Shown here piece by piece: positions 1 through 6,516 of a stretch of 64,000 nt of DNA (position 1 is the stretch's first letter; every line of letters begins with the position of its first letter). The stretch is taken from assembly GCF_019967995.1 (NCBI RefSeq), contig NZ_CP065377.1, forward strand, positions 1,612,001 to 1,676,000. The letters run 5' to 3'. The stretch is from Faecalibacterium prausnitzii. GTDB lineage: Bacteria > Bacillota > Clostridia > Oscillospirales > Ruminococcaceae. Below the pieces are notes generated by a model. It was given only the letters and a program-made list of their open reading frames with translations. It was not told where the DNA came from and made no database searches. The position numbers and the translations under genes are program-made.

Positions 1-251
1 TGATTATTTCGAAGAAGCACCATATATTTTGACGATAAATCGAATCATTATGACACATTCGCTGTCGCTCATCAACTCCAATCTTGAAAAAGCTTACAGG
101 TTCGCTTCGTCAAGATTTCCGTTAACGTGTTCATGATAACTGAGCGTTTCCGCCCATCCTCATTCTTCGGACGTTCGAAAGCACTCAGCTATCATTCCAC
201 GCAGAATAGAATTTGTCAATAAAAGACGCTTCCATTCTTAATCATCCACAA
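1..251. other. Left-edge non-coding stretch of the integrated element
   Basis: No gene can be supported here. The only structure seen is an inverted repeat with arms at 134-144 and 184-194 (TGATAACTGAG against CTCAGCTATCA, one mismatch). Short open frames on the minus strand are interrupted by stops. No copy of the tRNA-Leu 3' end, which could mark the far attachment site, is visible, so the left end of the element may lie outside the window. Confidence 0.4.
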
Positions 252-286
252 TAAAAGCCCGGCCACTCAAATCAGTAGCCGAGCTT
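252..286 (-). terminator. Intrinsic terminator after the helicase gene
   Basis: Thirteen-base arms at 255-267 and 274-286 (AAGCCCGGCCACT and AGTAGCCGAGCTT) pair with two wobble positions. On the minus strand the hairpin is followed by TTTTATT. It lies about 150 bases beyond the helicase stop and would end the minus-strand transcript of the element. Confidence 0.7.
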
Positions 287-435
287 CCATAATCGATATG
301 CGTACATTTTTCGCTTTATTGTATAGTGTAGTGAATTTTATGCGCATCTTACTTCTTTGTTGCTCTGTGACATTGTGCAATTTTTCGTGTAGTTTCTATA
401 GTATCGGCACGCGTTTTTGCACATTTTGTCGATCA

Positions 436-2235
436 TTATTTCAGTTCCACAAGCATCCAGACTGTCTTAAACCGCCACTTCCCTGCTGTTTCTCTTGTTG
501 TTATAATCTCTACCCCGTATTTTTGAAGCTCTCGATTTAAAAGCAATTTGCCGATCGTCTCTTGGCTAGAGCGTCCTTTAGCCGGAACAATATTCAGGAC
601 GCGAATCAGTGCTGCCTTTAGCTCATCCTTTAGCATAGGCTCATTGAGATGTTCCGCAATGTAGGCTGACACATTATCCGACTTATGCTCTGGAACAGGA
701 CCACCCAAATCGCCCCGAATCATACTAAGAATTGCGTCATGATATCCATCCTGTAACATTTTCAGTGCGACACTTTTCTGATACTGGAAGAACATCTCTT
801 TCATCTCGTTGATATGGTACTCTTTTGTTCGATGATCGTAGTACAAAGTGGACTCCTCACCGATTCGCTCGTTTACATCCGGCGCTGCCAAAAACTTCTC
901 CCAAGTCTCCCCGCCTGCACGATAACACAGCGCTGGTTCAAGATTATAGGTAGCCTCTTTAGGGCACGTCTCCAGCTCCCGTTTTCCCTTGCCGCGCAGA
1001 TAGAGTTTAAAGATATCCTGCTCACTCACTGGCCGCTTTCTGCCGATCTCCTGAATCACCTCCATGGGCAACCACTGCTCAATGAAAATATGTTTGACCG
1101 TCTCGTCTTTGATGTCAACACCGTTATAGAAGACAGTCGTAGTAAAAAGGATCCGCTTCAAAAGCTTTCCGTGCCGGACACAATCATACAGCGTATCCAT
1201 CGCGCCGGACTTGTTGTGGTCAGAGCAGTAGTAGGAAGCCGCATCACCGTATATCAGCTTCATTTTTTCAAGCGTTGCACGACTCGATACAAAAACAATC
1301 ACTTTTTCATCTGGTGGAATGGAATCCAAGAGAGCCTTACGCTCAGCATCCCGATAGTAGAATCGAATTTCTGAGACACTCGATTTTCTTCTTGGGATTC
1401 GGTAATAGTTTTCTGGGGGAAGTGTCCCCTCCTCCTTCCACTTCTGAATCAAGAAGTCCATCGTGGCGCTCATGTAGATCACTGTTTTACACGAAACCAA
1501 CTGCTCGACGCACTGGTACGCCATGTTCGTCTTATGGTTAAATTTGGCATCATTCACAAAATAATGAGCCTCATCACAGACAATATAGGTATAGCTGTTC
1601 TTGATGTGCTCCAGCGTCTTCTCTGGGTTTTCCTGATAGTCCTTCTGGAGCTTTTGATAGGTTTGCACCTCTACAAACTCAAAACTCAGGCACTCGATCA
1701 TCGCCAATCTAATCAGGTCTGTATCTCGGAAATCCCTTTCGACTCCATCCGCTAAAATGGCTTGGACGATTTGCTCCCACAGCGTTTTCCGGTTGCAAAG
1801 ATATAGAATTCGCTTTCGATCTCCCACATTGAATCTTGGGCAGCTAGTCATATTTTTCTTCAATAAGTCAATGATTGCAGTTGTTTTACCCGCGCCTGTA
1901 CCCGCATCGATCACATAGCGACCAACTCCCCAGCTTTGTATAATGTCGCCGATGGCCTGTGAGACGTAGCGTGTGTCCTCTGGCAAAGCCGGTAAAGCCC
2001 GTTCAAATAGCATTTCTTCCCGGCGGATATCATCCAGTGACCAAATCATTTCCTGTTCGGCTGCTTGCGGTTTCGTCATCGGAGCAGGTACGCGCGGCAA
2101 CTCTTCACAGGGGTCCAAGCCAATGTCGGTAAGATCCCCAAATAGCGCCAAGATAGACAATGCATCGTTGGGTTTGTTTTTGGGCAGAGATACAGGCTGC
2201 ATGGGTGTAGTGGTAACATTTGTTTCTTCAGTCAT
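436..2235 (-). CDS. DEAD/DEAH-box superfamily 2 helicase-like protein of a mobile element
   Basis: A 599-residue protein with the layout of a superfamily 2 helicase. A P-loop AGTGAGKT lies at about residues 111-118, the Walker B box DEAH at 221-224, and a motif III-like SAT at 256-258. A late arginine-rich motif (QEIGRKRP, near residue 392) resembles motif VI. The first ~90 residues have no recognisable domain. AGGAGC lies 13 bases before the ATG. It is the last gene of the element's minus-strand set (xis-like gene, small ORF, helicase) and is followed by a terminator. Family knowledge says such proteins unwind nucleic acid with ATP. Its role in replication, transfer or defence of the element cannot be told from sequence. 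No nuclease or methylase domain is visible. Confidence 0.75.
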   Translation of the reverse strand: MTEETNVTTTPMQPVSLPKNKPNDALSILALFGDLTDIGLDPCEELPRVPAPMTKPQAAEQEMIWSLDDIRREEMLFERALPALPEDTRYVSQAIGDIIQSWGVGRYVIDAGTGAGKTTAIIDLLKKNMTSCPRFNVGDRKRILYLCNRKTLWEQIVQAILADGVERDFRDTDLIRLAMIECLSFEFVEVQTYQKLQKDYQENPEKTLEHIKNSYTYIVCDEAHYFVNDAKFNHKTNMAYQCVEQLVSCKTVIYMSATMDFLIQKWKEEGTLPPENYYRIPRRKSSVSEIRFYYRDAERKALLDSIPPDEKVIVFVSSRATLEKMKLIYGDAASYYCSDHNKSGAMDTLYDCVRHGKLLKRILFTTTVFYNGVDIKDETVKHIFIEQWLPMEVIQEIGRKRPVSEQDIFKLYLRGKGKRELETCPKEATYNLEPALCYRAGGETWEKFLAAPDVNERIGEESTLYYDHRTKEYHINEMKEMFFQYQKSVALKMLQDGYHDAILSMIRGDLGGPVPEHKSDNVSAYIAEHLNEPMLKDELKAALIRVLNIVPAKGRSSQETIGKLLLNRELQKYGVEIITTRETAGKWRFKTVWMLVELK

Positions 2236-2329
2236 AAAATAATATTGCTCCTATAAAAATATAAGGCGCACAGCCCAGCTATCTTGCCAGACCATGCGCC
2301 GGTTTGTTAGCATCTACCCAAAAAAGCTC

Positions 2330-2358
2330 TGGTCAAACGCTTCGTTCTGTGCTATTAT
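2330..2358 (+). promoter_or_regulatory. Putative plus-strand promoter for a small RNA
   Basis: A -35 like TGGTCA at 2330-2335 and a -10 TATTAT at 2353-2358 are separated by exactly 17 bases. No plus-strand gene follows, only a short stretch ending in an intrinsic terminator. The -35 matches the consensus at four of six positions. Confidence 0.4.
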
Positions 2359-2364
2359 AGGGGC

Positions 2365-2441
2365 GAGAACATTAGCATTACATATATATTCCCGTCTCTA
2401 TCACCGCTTTACCTGTTGGCGCAGGTAAGGCGGTTTTTGTT
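2365..2441 (+). ncRNA. Candidate small RNA ending in an intrinsic terminator
   Basis: A possible transcript of about 75 nucleotides runs from just after the promoter-like site at 2330-2358 to a hairpin with 13-base arms at 2403-2415 and 2422-2434 (one G-T pair). The hairpin is followed by TTTTTGTTTT on the plus strand. It has no open reading frame and lies between two genes on the opposite strand, ending at the stop of the upstream one. The same hairpin read on the minus strand has no T run, so it is better suited to a plus-strand transcript. This is inferred from promoter and terminator alone. Plasmid-type copy control or antisense regulation would be natural roles but are unproven. Confidence 0.35.
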
Positions 2442-2714
2442 TTACTGTTGCGCATGGGACTTTGCCTCGACTGCTGCCGCCGCTTCTGCAAACGTCTGCA
2501 TGGCGCTATTGTAGCCAATTTGGAACGAGTGCTCGGCAACGGACGCAATCAGCCCTTCCAGAATTTCAGATAGGATCTCGTTCTGCGCTTCGCTCAAATA
2601 CGGTCGAATAAGCGCCTCTACCTGACGACTGCTTACGTCTACGGCATTCTTAAACTTCTCCTGACTCTGCTTGATCTCGTCAGCGGTCTGAAATACATCT
2701 TTTAAAAAGCTCAT
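2442..2714 (-). CDS. Small helical protein of the mobile element, unknown function
   Basis: A 90-residue acidic, helix-rich protein beginning MSFLKDVFQTADEIK and ending in an alanine-rich tail. I do not recognise the family. The start at 2714 is chosen because AAGGAG sits six bases upstream. An in-frame ATG at 2795, directly after the stop of the excisionase-like gene and with GGGAGG 11 bases upstream inside that gene, would add 27 residues (MWDLEVAPYPAGEEL...). That extension also reads like protein, so either start or both may be used. It lies between the excisionase-like gene and the helicase on the same strand. Confidence 0.5.
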   Translation of the reverse strand: MSFLKDVFQTADEIKQSQEKFKNAVDVSSRQVEALIRPYLSEAQNEILSEILEGLIASVAEHSFQIGYNSAMQTFAEAAAAVEAKSHAQQ

Positions 2715-2796
2715 TTTGATCTCCTTTTTCATATTTATAATCGTATTTTTCAGCTCTTCCCCGGCGGGGTACGGAGCAACTTCCAGGTCCCACATA

Positions 2797-3039
2797 TTAT
2801 GCAGCACCTCCCGGTGTGTTATCGACCTTCTGCGCATCGAGCCATTCCATCAGCCCTTCGCGGAAGATCCGGTAGCTATTGCCCACCTTTACCGCCGGGA
2901 AGCCCGGTTTACTCACCAGCCGATAGACAAAATTCTGCCCGAACTCCAGCAGCTCTGCCACCTCGGCAACGGTCATCATGGGCGAGAGCTGTGTCGCAGT
3001 CGTCGGCTTTCCAGTGGTGTTCTTTTTGCTTCGTGTCAT
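2797..3039 (-). CDS. Excisionase-like HTH DNA-binding protein
   Basis: An 80-residue protein whose middle (MTVAEVAELLEFGQNFVYRL, about residues 21-40) is the winged-helix MerR/excisionase-type DNA-binding domain, followed by the typical 'FPAVKVGNSYRIFREGLMEW' turn. Such proteins act as excision directionality factors or as regulators of integrative elements. The start at 3039 has AGGAG ten bases upstream; a longer reading from 3084 has no comparable site. It is the first full gene after a strong promoter at 3160-3188. The integrase that it would assist lies upstream on the same strand. Confidence 0.7.
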   Translation of the reverse strand: MTRSKKNTTGKPTTATQLSPMMTVAEVAELLEFGQNFVYRLVSKPGFPAVKVGNSYRIFREGLMEWLDAQKVDNTPGGAA

Positions 3040-3080
3040 AATTTGTATGCTCCTATATAATTGGATTGTATTTTTGGCAG

Positions 3081-3128
3081 TCAACTGGGCGTTGCCAAAT
3101 TACGCCTTATTGTTTTTTCGCTACGCAC
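3081..3128 (-). CDS. Possible 15-residue leader peptide before the excisionase-like gene
   Basis: A GTG at 3128 preceded by AAGGAGGTTTGATA opens a 15-codon frame (VRSEKTIRRNLATPS) that ends 42 bases before the excisionase-like start. The ribosome-binding site is stronger than that of the gene downstream. It may be a translated leader or a remnant. Only the strong ribosome site and the position support it. Confidence 0.3.
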   Translation of the reverse strand: MRSEKTIRRNLATPS

Positions 3129-3159
3129 TATCAAACCTCCTTGTTTTGTTTGTACAAGC

Positions 3160-3188
3160 AGTATATCGCTACTTGTATTAAAGTTCAA
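3160..3188 (-). promoter_or_regulatory. Promoter of the excisionase/helicase transcript
   Basis: On the minus strand TTGAAC (3183-3188) and TATACT (3160-3165) are separated by 17 bases. The palindrome TTGTACAA at about 3150-3157 sits just past the -10 and could bind a repressor. Confidence 0.65.
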
Positions 3189-3275
3189 TAGTTATCTGTA
3201 ATTTTTTCTTCTGTTTTTTAAACAAAGCCCAATAATACCTTTTTTTGAAAGGTGCTATTGCCTTTTTGTTGATTT

Positions 3276-3443
3276 TTAACAAGCACATGCCATTTTCACA
3301 TCAGATATAAAACAATCTGTATAAAGCGTCGTATCAAGCATCGTTTCCAGCACTGAGAGGATTTGGTTTTCCACTTCTGCCGCTCTCCGACGTCCGTTCA
3401 GGCAATCATGCCATCCATAGTGCACCACCTCCTGTGCTTCCAT
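3276..3443 (-). CDS. Small 55-residue ORF of the mobile element, unknown
   Basis: An ATG at 3443 opens a frame of 55 codons beginning MEAQEVVHYGWHDCLNGRRR and ending in CAC. It is too short to score by coding statistics. No good ribosome site precedes its ATG. A very strong one, AGGAGGTGGTGCACT, lies inside it before another ATG (3418) in a different frame that stops after six codons. The region between 3276 and 3570 also holds direct repeats of the type TGGCGA(A/T)GTT. This may be a real small protein or leader sequence of the element. Confidence 0.35.
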   Translation of the reverse strand: MEAQEVVHYGWHDCLNGRRRAAEVENQILSVLETMLDTTLYTDCFISDVKMACAC

Positions 3444-3569
3444 TGGCGAAATTGCGCCGTTTTTCGCTTATTAGCGATACTATGTCTCTTTTAGTTTTTC
3501 CACATTCCACTCAACATCGCCAACATCGCCACACTGGCGAAGTTTATTTTTGTCGCTTATTCGTCATTT

Positions 3570-4712
3570 TTATGCAACTTCGCCACACACTCGCCTCACT
3601 GCCCGGACAGCGCACAAGGAGGTGATGAACTTGAACTTTCCGTCAGCCTGCCGCACCCGCTTGGTCTGGATCTTTTTCTCTTTTACAAGGCATGTATGTG
3701 CCCGCTCAACGGTGCGTCTGCTGCATCCTGTTTCGTCCATTACCAGCTTTTTCAGATCCATGCCAGCCATCGGTCCCTGCTCTTTCAGAAGGGCCATGAT
3801 GGACTCCTTGGCATCCCGCTGCGACGGCTCCAATGGCATCGGCTTGTCGGCCATCAACTCCTTATAATGCTTCTCCGTGGTCGCCGCCAGCACTGCCCGG
3901 ACGGTTTCCACCTCTGCGCCTGCCTTATTTTTCACACCTACCGTCTGGGTATGGAAGAGGATACTACGTGCCTTAGTGCCAATGTTCAGCTTTTCCTGCG
4001 TTACATAGGTGACGCTCTCGTCCATCGGCAGTCTCCCCAGAATGGTCACGCTGCGAGCGGCATTCCACAGCTCACCCGAACCGGCCAGCAACATCCGTGC
4101 ATCATCGCCTGCCTTCTTTACCATGTGAGATACAATGACCACGCTGAACTGGTCTGCCAAAGCTTTTTCCTGCAGCATATCAAGCGCCCCGCGCATCACA
4201 TCACCATTTGCCGCTGCATTCCACTCCAGAAAGCTCCTGAGCGGGTCGATGATAACCAGTGCCGGATGCAGCTCATCAATAAGCTCAAACAAGCTTGCCC
4301 CAATAACAAGCTTTTTCTTTTTCTGCTGCCAGTACCAGCCGGGAGTCGCGTAAAACACCCTGCGCATATCCGCCTCTGCCGCGATCATGCGCGGAGCCAG
4401 AGACATGCCGGGGTCATCCTCGCTCGTAAGTACTAAAACATTCCCCTGTGCAACTGCAGCATCAGGGAAGAGCATCGTGGGACGTCCGGTCGTTACGGCA
4501 GCCACCACACCCGCCATGAATACGCCCTTGCCCACGCCGCCGGGGCCTGCCACGACCGACACTGCTCCCATCGGGAAGTATCCTTTAACAAGCCATCGGG
4601 TATTTACCGGCTCCACATCTCCCAGACACGGAATCATGCCTCCATGGTAGACCGGCGCAGCTGAAGCAGTGGTCACAGCAGGGATTAACGGAAAGAAACT
4701 TAGAAAACTCAT
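3570..4712 (-). CDS. RepA-like AAA/RecA-fold ATPase of the mobile element
   Basis: A 380-residue protein with a RecA/DnaB-type P-loop GPGGVGKG at residues 56-63, an acidic LTSEDDPG segment near 118 and a Walker B-like LVIIDPL near 172. The rest fits the hexameric replicative helicase (AAA_25/RepA) group found on plasmids and integrative elements. The C-terminal ~90 residues look like a winged-helix module (MDLKKLVMDETGCSRRTVER). The start has AAGGAG seven bases upstream. Known relatives unwind DNA at element origins. Here it probably supports replication of the excised form. It sits between the hairpin-rich segment and the excisionase-like gene. Confidence 0.75.
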   Translation of the reverse strand: MSFLSFFPLIPAVTTASAAPVYHGGMIPCLGDVEPVNTRWLVKGYFPMGAVSVVAGPGGVGKGVFMAGVVAAVTTGRPTMLFPDAAVAQGNVLVLTSEDDPGMSLAPRMIAAEADMRRVFYATPGWYWQQKKKKLVIGASLFELIDELHPALVIIDPLRSFLEWNAAANGDVMRGALDMLQEKALADQFSVVIVSHMVKKAGDDARMLLAGSGELWNAARSVTILGRLPMDESVTYVTQEKLNIGTKARSILFHTQTVGVKNKAGAEVETVRAVLAATTEKHYKELMADKPMPLEPSQRDAKESIMALLKEQGPMAGMDLKKLVMDETGCSRRTVERAHTCLVKEKKIQTKRVRQADGKFKFITSLCAVRAVRRVCGEVA

Positions 4713-4805
4713 ATTTTACTCCTTATATTCGTTTACGTTTTTGGCATATTTTTTACGCTACATCGTGCATCTTCTAAAAAATGGCAATAAAAAAGACGCA
4801 CAAAA

Positions 4806-4991
4806 AGATAGAACTCCCAAGCCGCACTCATACCGTATACCGGCAGAATACAGCTTCTGGGAAACTACTCTATCTAATCATGCGTCTCGCCTTAGGCTGA
4901 GACCTCCATTCGTCTAGGTGAGGCTCAGTATCCTGAACCTCGACGAACAGATAAAATATGTTACGCAGTCCATCACTGTGAGTCCGCGTAA
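4806..4991 (-). ncRNA. Candidate structured RNA (or single-strand origin) of four consecutive hairpins
   Basis: Read on the minus strand, four hairpins follow one another. Arms at 4961-4966/4986-4991 are TTACGC/GCGTAA. Nested arms at 4909-4914/4942-4947 (TTCGTC/GACGAA) enclose 4921-4928/4933-4940 (AGGCTCAG/CTGAACCT). Arms at 4884-4888/4899-4903 (GTCTC/GAGAC) enclose GCC-TAA-GGC. Outer arms at 4806-4811/4870-4875 (AGATAG/CTATCT) enclose TCCC..AAGC/GCTT..GGGA. The last hairpin is followed by TTTTT, so it can end transcription on this strand. I do not recognise a named RNA family. Such arrays also occur at single-strand origins of mobile elements. Confidence 0.4.
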
Positions 4992-5089
4992 TGGCCCTCG
5001 GAGACATCATCTTCACTTCTGGGCTTCATACGAAACATTCCGGGGGTAAGGTCATTATAGCACCGTCGGCAGTAATTGTCACGCTCCAT
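4973..5089 (-). CDS. Doubtful 38-residue ORF with a CRRC motif
   Basis: An ATG at 5089 opens 38 codons (MERDNYCRRCYNDLTPGMF...) containing a zinc-knuckle-like C-x-x-C. There is no ribosome site directly before it. The strong GAGGAGG about 50 bases upstream belongs to a GTG frame that ends early, one base out of phase with this ORF. It could be a small cysteine-rich element protein or a decayed gene. Confidence 0.25.
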   Translation of the reverse strand: MERDNYCRRCYNDLTPGMFRMKPRSEDDVSEGHYADSQ

Positions 5090-5274
5090 TTTATAAACAT
5101 TTCGTGATCTTCTCTTTCTGCACAATTGGTCCTCCTCACTTCAACCTTGCAATGACCGCTCAACTTTGCATTTCCGAAATTATCAATTTATATCGCATTT
5201 TCGTTCAATTTCATCAACATTGCAAAGTCGCAAATTCATATACACGATCACTGCAAAGAAGCCGCCACACTCCT

Positions 5275-6237
5275 TCACCTTTCCCGTTTCATCCCTATTT
5301 TTTCACCCCGTTGCTTTTCATGGCTCATCTGTTCCAGCGGGTTCAGGGCGTCATAGTTGGCTCTCAGGTCGTCCGCATACAGTGCCACATACCGCCGGGT
5401 CATGGTGAGGTCTGCGTGTCCCAGCAGCTTTTGCAGACGGAACGGGTCGCCACCAGCTTGGATATACAGTTTGGCGTAGGTGTGCCGGAACAGGTGCATA
5501 GAGGTCTTATCCACGCCTCTGCTATGATTATAATTCCAAATCGCATTACCGAGCGAATTCAGGGTCATCTGGTTGCCATACTCTGAGACAAACAACGGGG
5601 CCGTGAAATCGCTGGTACGATGCTCCAGATACTCCTCCATGATCTTGACCAGTGCCTTAGAGAGCGGCACGATTTGCTGGTTACGCGCCTTCATGTGGCG
5701 GAAAAACACTGTCCCGGCGGAAAGGTCCAAGTCTCCGATCTGCAGGTTGAGTAGCGTGGACGCACGGCAGCCGGTACCAAGCAGGAAGTTGACAATGACC
5801 CAATTGCGGTATTCGGCAAAGGAGCACGTCTTGCAGTCCGGTTCCTTCAGCAGCTTCTGCAGCTCATCGGTGGTGTAGGGTTCTTTGATTGGATCATCTG
5901 CACGCACTAGTCTGATCGGATACTTTTCCAGATAGCTTTTTTCCATACACCAGTACAAAAACGCACGCACCATGCGCAGATTCGTATTGATGGTCGTATC
6001 GTGAAGCTTCTGGTCCTTCATATAGAAGATATAGTCCTCCACCGTTTCCTCTGTGATGGTATGGATGGGCTGTTCTGTGTCCCCCAGAAACCGAAAGAAG
6101 CTTCTGCCCTTAGCGGCGTAGAAGTCGAGTGAGCCTTGGGAGAGGTTCTTGAGCCGGTTGTACTTTTGGAACCTTTCAAATGCCTGTTGGATGGTGGGAT
6201 TTGCCTTGGCAGCGGGTCTTAAATCACGGTTACGCAC
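5275..6237 (-). CDS. Tyrosine recombinase/integrase
   Basis: A phage-type integrase of 320 residues from a GTG at 6237, which has GGAGGAG about ten bases upstream. A reading from 6336 would begin inside the tRNA terminator hairpin and is less likely. Residues ~11-110 form the SAM-like core-binding domain. The catalytic domain carries R158 (GCRAS), the HxxR box H248/R251 (HLFRHTY), H274 (GHADLTM) and the nucleophile Y283 (RRYVALY), so the active site is complete. It lies 120 bases from the 3' end of a tRNA-Leu gene, the usual target of this enzyme class. It would integrate and, with the excisionase-like protein, excise the element. Confidence 0.9.
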   Translation of the reverse strand: MRNRDLRPAAKANPTIQQAFERFQKYNRLKNLSQGSLDFYAAKGRSFFRFLGDTEQPIHTITEETVEDYIFYMKDQKLHDTTINTNLRMVRAFLYWCMEKSYLEKYPIRLVRADDPIKEPYTTDELQKLLKEPDCKTCSFAEYRNWVIVNFLLGTGCRASTLLNLQIGDLDLSAGTVFFRHMKARNQQIVPLSKALVKIMEEYLEHRTSDFTAPLFVSEYGNQMTLNSLGNAIWNYNHSRGVDKTSMHLFRHTYAKLYIQAGGDPFRLQKLLGHADLTMTRRYVALYADDLRANYDALNPLEQMSHEKQRGEKIGMKRER

Positions 6238-6303
6238 GAGAGAGACTCCTCCTTTTTTCGCGAAAAATCCCTCTCGCCCGCTCAACACTTCCAGAAAATG
6301 GAA

Positions 6304-6356
6304 CAAAAAGAGAAAGCCCAGAATCATTCGATTCAACGAATAATTCTGAGCTTTCT
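6304..6356 (-). terminator. Intrinsic terminator of tRNA-Leu(UAA)
   Basis: Twenty-base arms at 6311-6330 and 6337-6356 pair with only two wobble mismatches. On the minus strand they are followed by TTTTTGTT. It starts three bases past the tRNA 3' end, so it either belongs to the host or was brought by the element to restore termination. Confidence 0.75.
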
Positions 6357-6358
6357 CA

Positions 6359-6442
6359 TGCCACCGGCGGGGCTTGAACCCGCACTCTGTCGCCAGAAAG
6401 GGATTTTAAGTCCCTCGTGTCTGCCAATTTCACCACAGTGGC
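6359..6442 (-). tRNA. tRNA-Leu (anticodon UAA)
   Basis: Class II tRNA of 84 bases. The acceptor stem GCCACTG pairs with CGGTGGC and the discriminator is A. The anticodon loop contains TTTTAAA-type bases with anticodon TAA, the T-arm reads GGTTCAA, and a long variable arm is present. CCA is not encoded. Its 3' end borders the integrated element, making it the likely attachment site. Confidence 0.93.
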
Positions 6443-6486
6443 TTCTAAATGAACTGCCGCTGCAAGAACTGCAAACGGCAATTCAT

Positions 6487-6515
6487 ATCATACAATAGAA
6501 ATCCCGATTTGTCAA
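6487..6515 (-). promoter_or_regulatory. Promoter of tRNA-Leu(UAA)
   Basis: Minus-strand TTGACA (6510-6515) and TATGAT (6487-6492) are spaced by 17 bases. The promoter abuts the stop codon of pncB. Confidence 0.75.
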
Positions 6516-6516
6516 G

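Larger units (their letters stand above)
4713..5274. other. Gene-poor, hairpin-rich spacer between integrase and RepA-like gene
   Basis: This stretch holds a doubtful 38-codon ORF (4973-5089), a strong ribosome-binding site GAGGAGG near 5137 with a GTG that stops after ten codons, and an array of hairpins at 4806-4991 described separately. The rest shows no gene. It is a plausible place for an origin of replication or transfer of the element, or for a structured RNA. Confidence 0.5.

Noticed and set aside
1..300. Second copy of the tRNA-Leu attachment sequence
   Set aside because: No stretch like the tRNA 3' end was found; the element's far end may lie outside the window.
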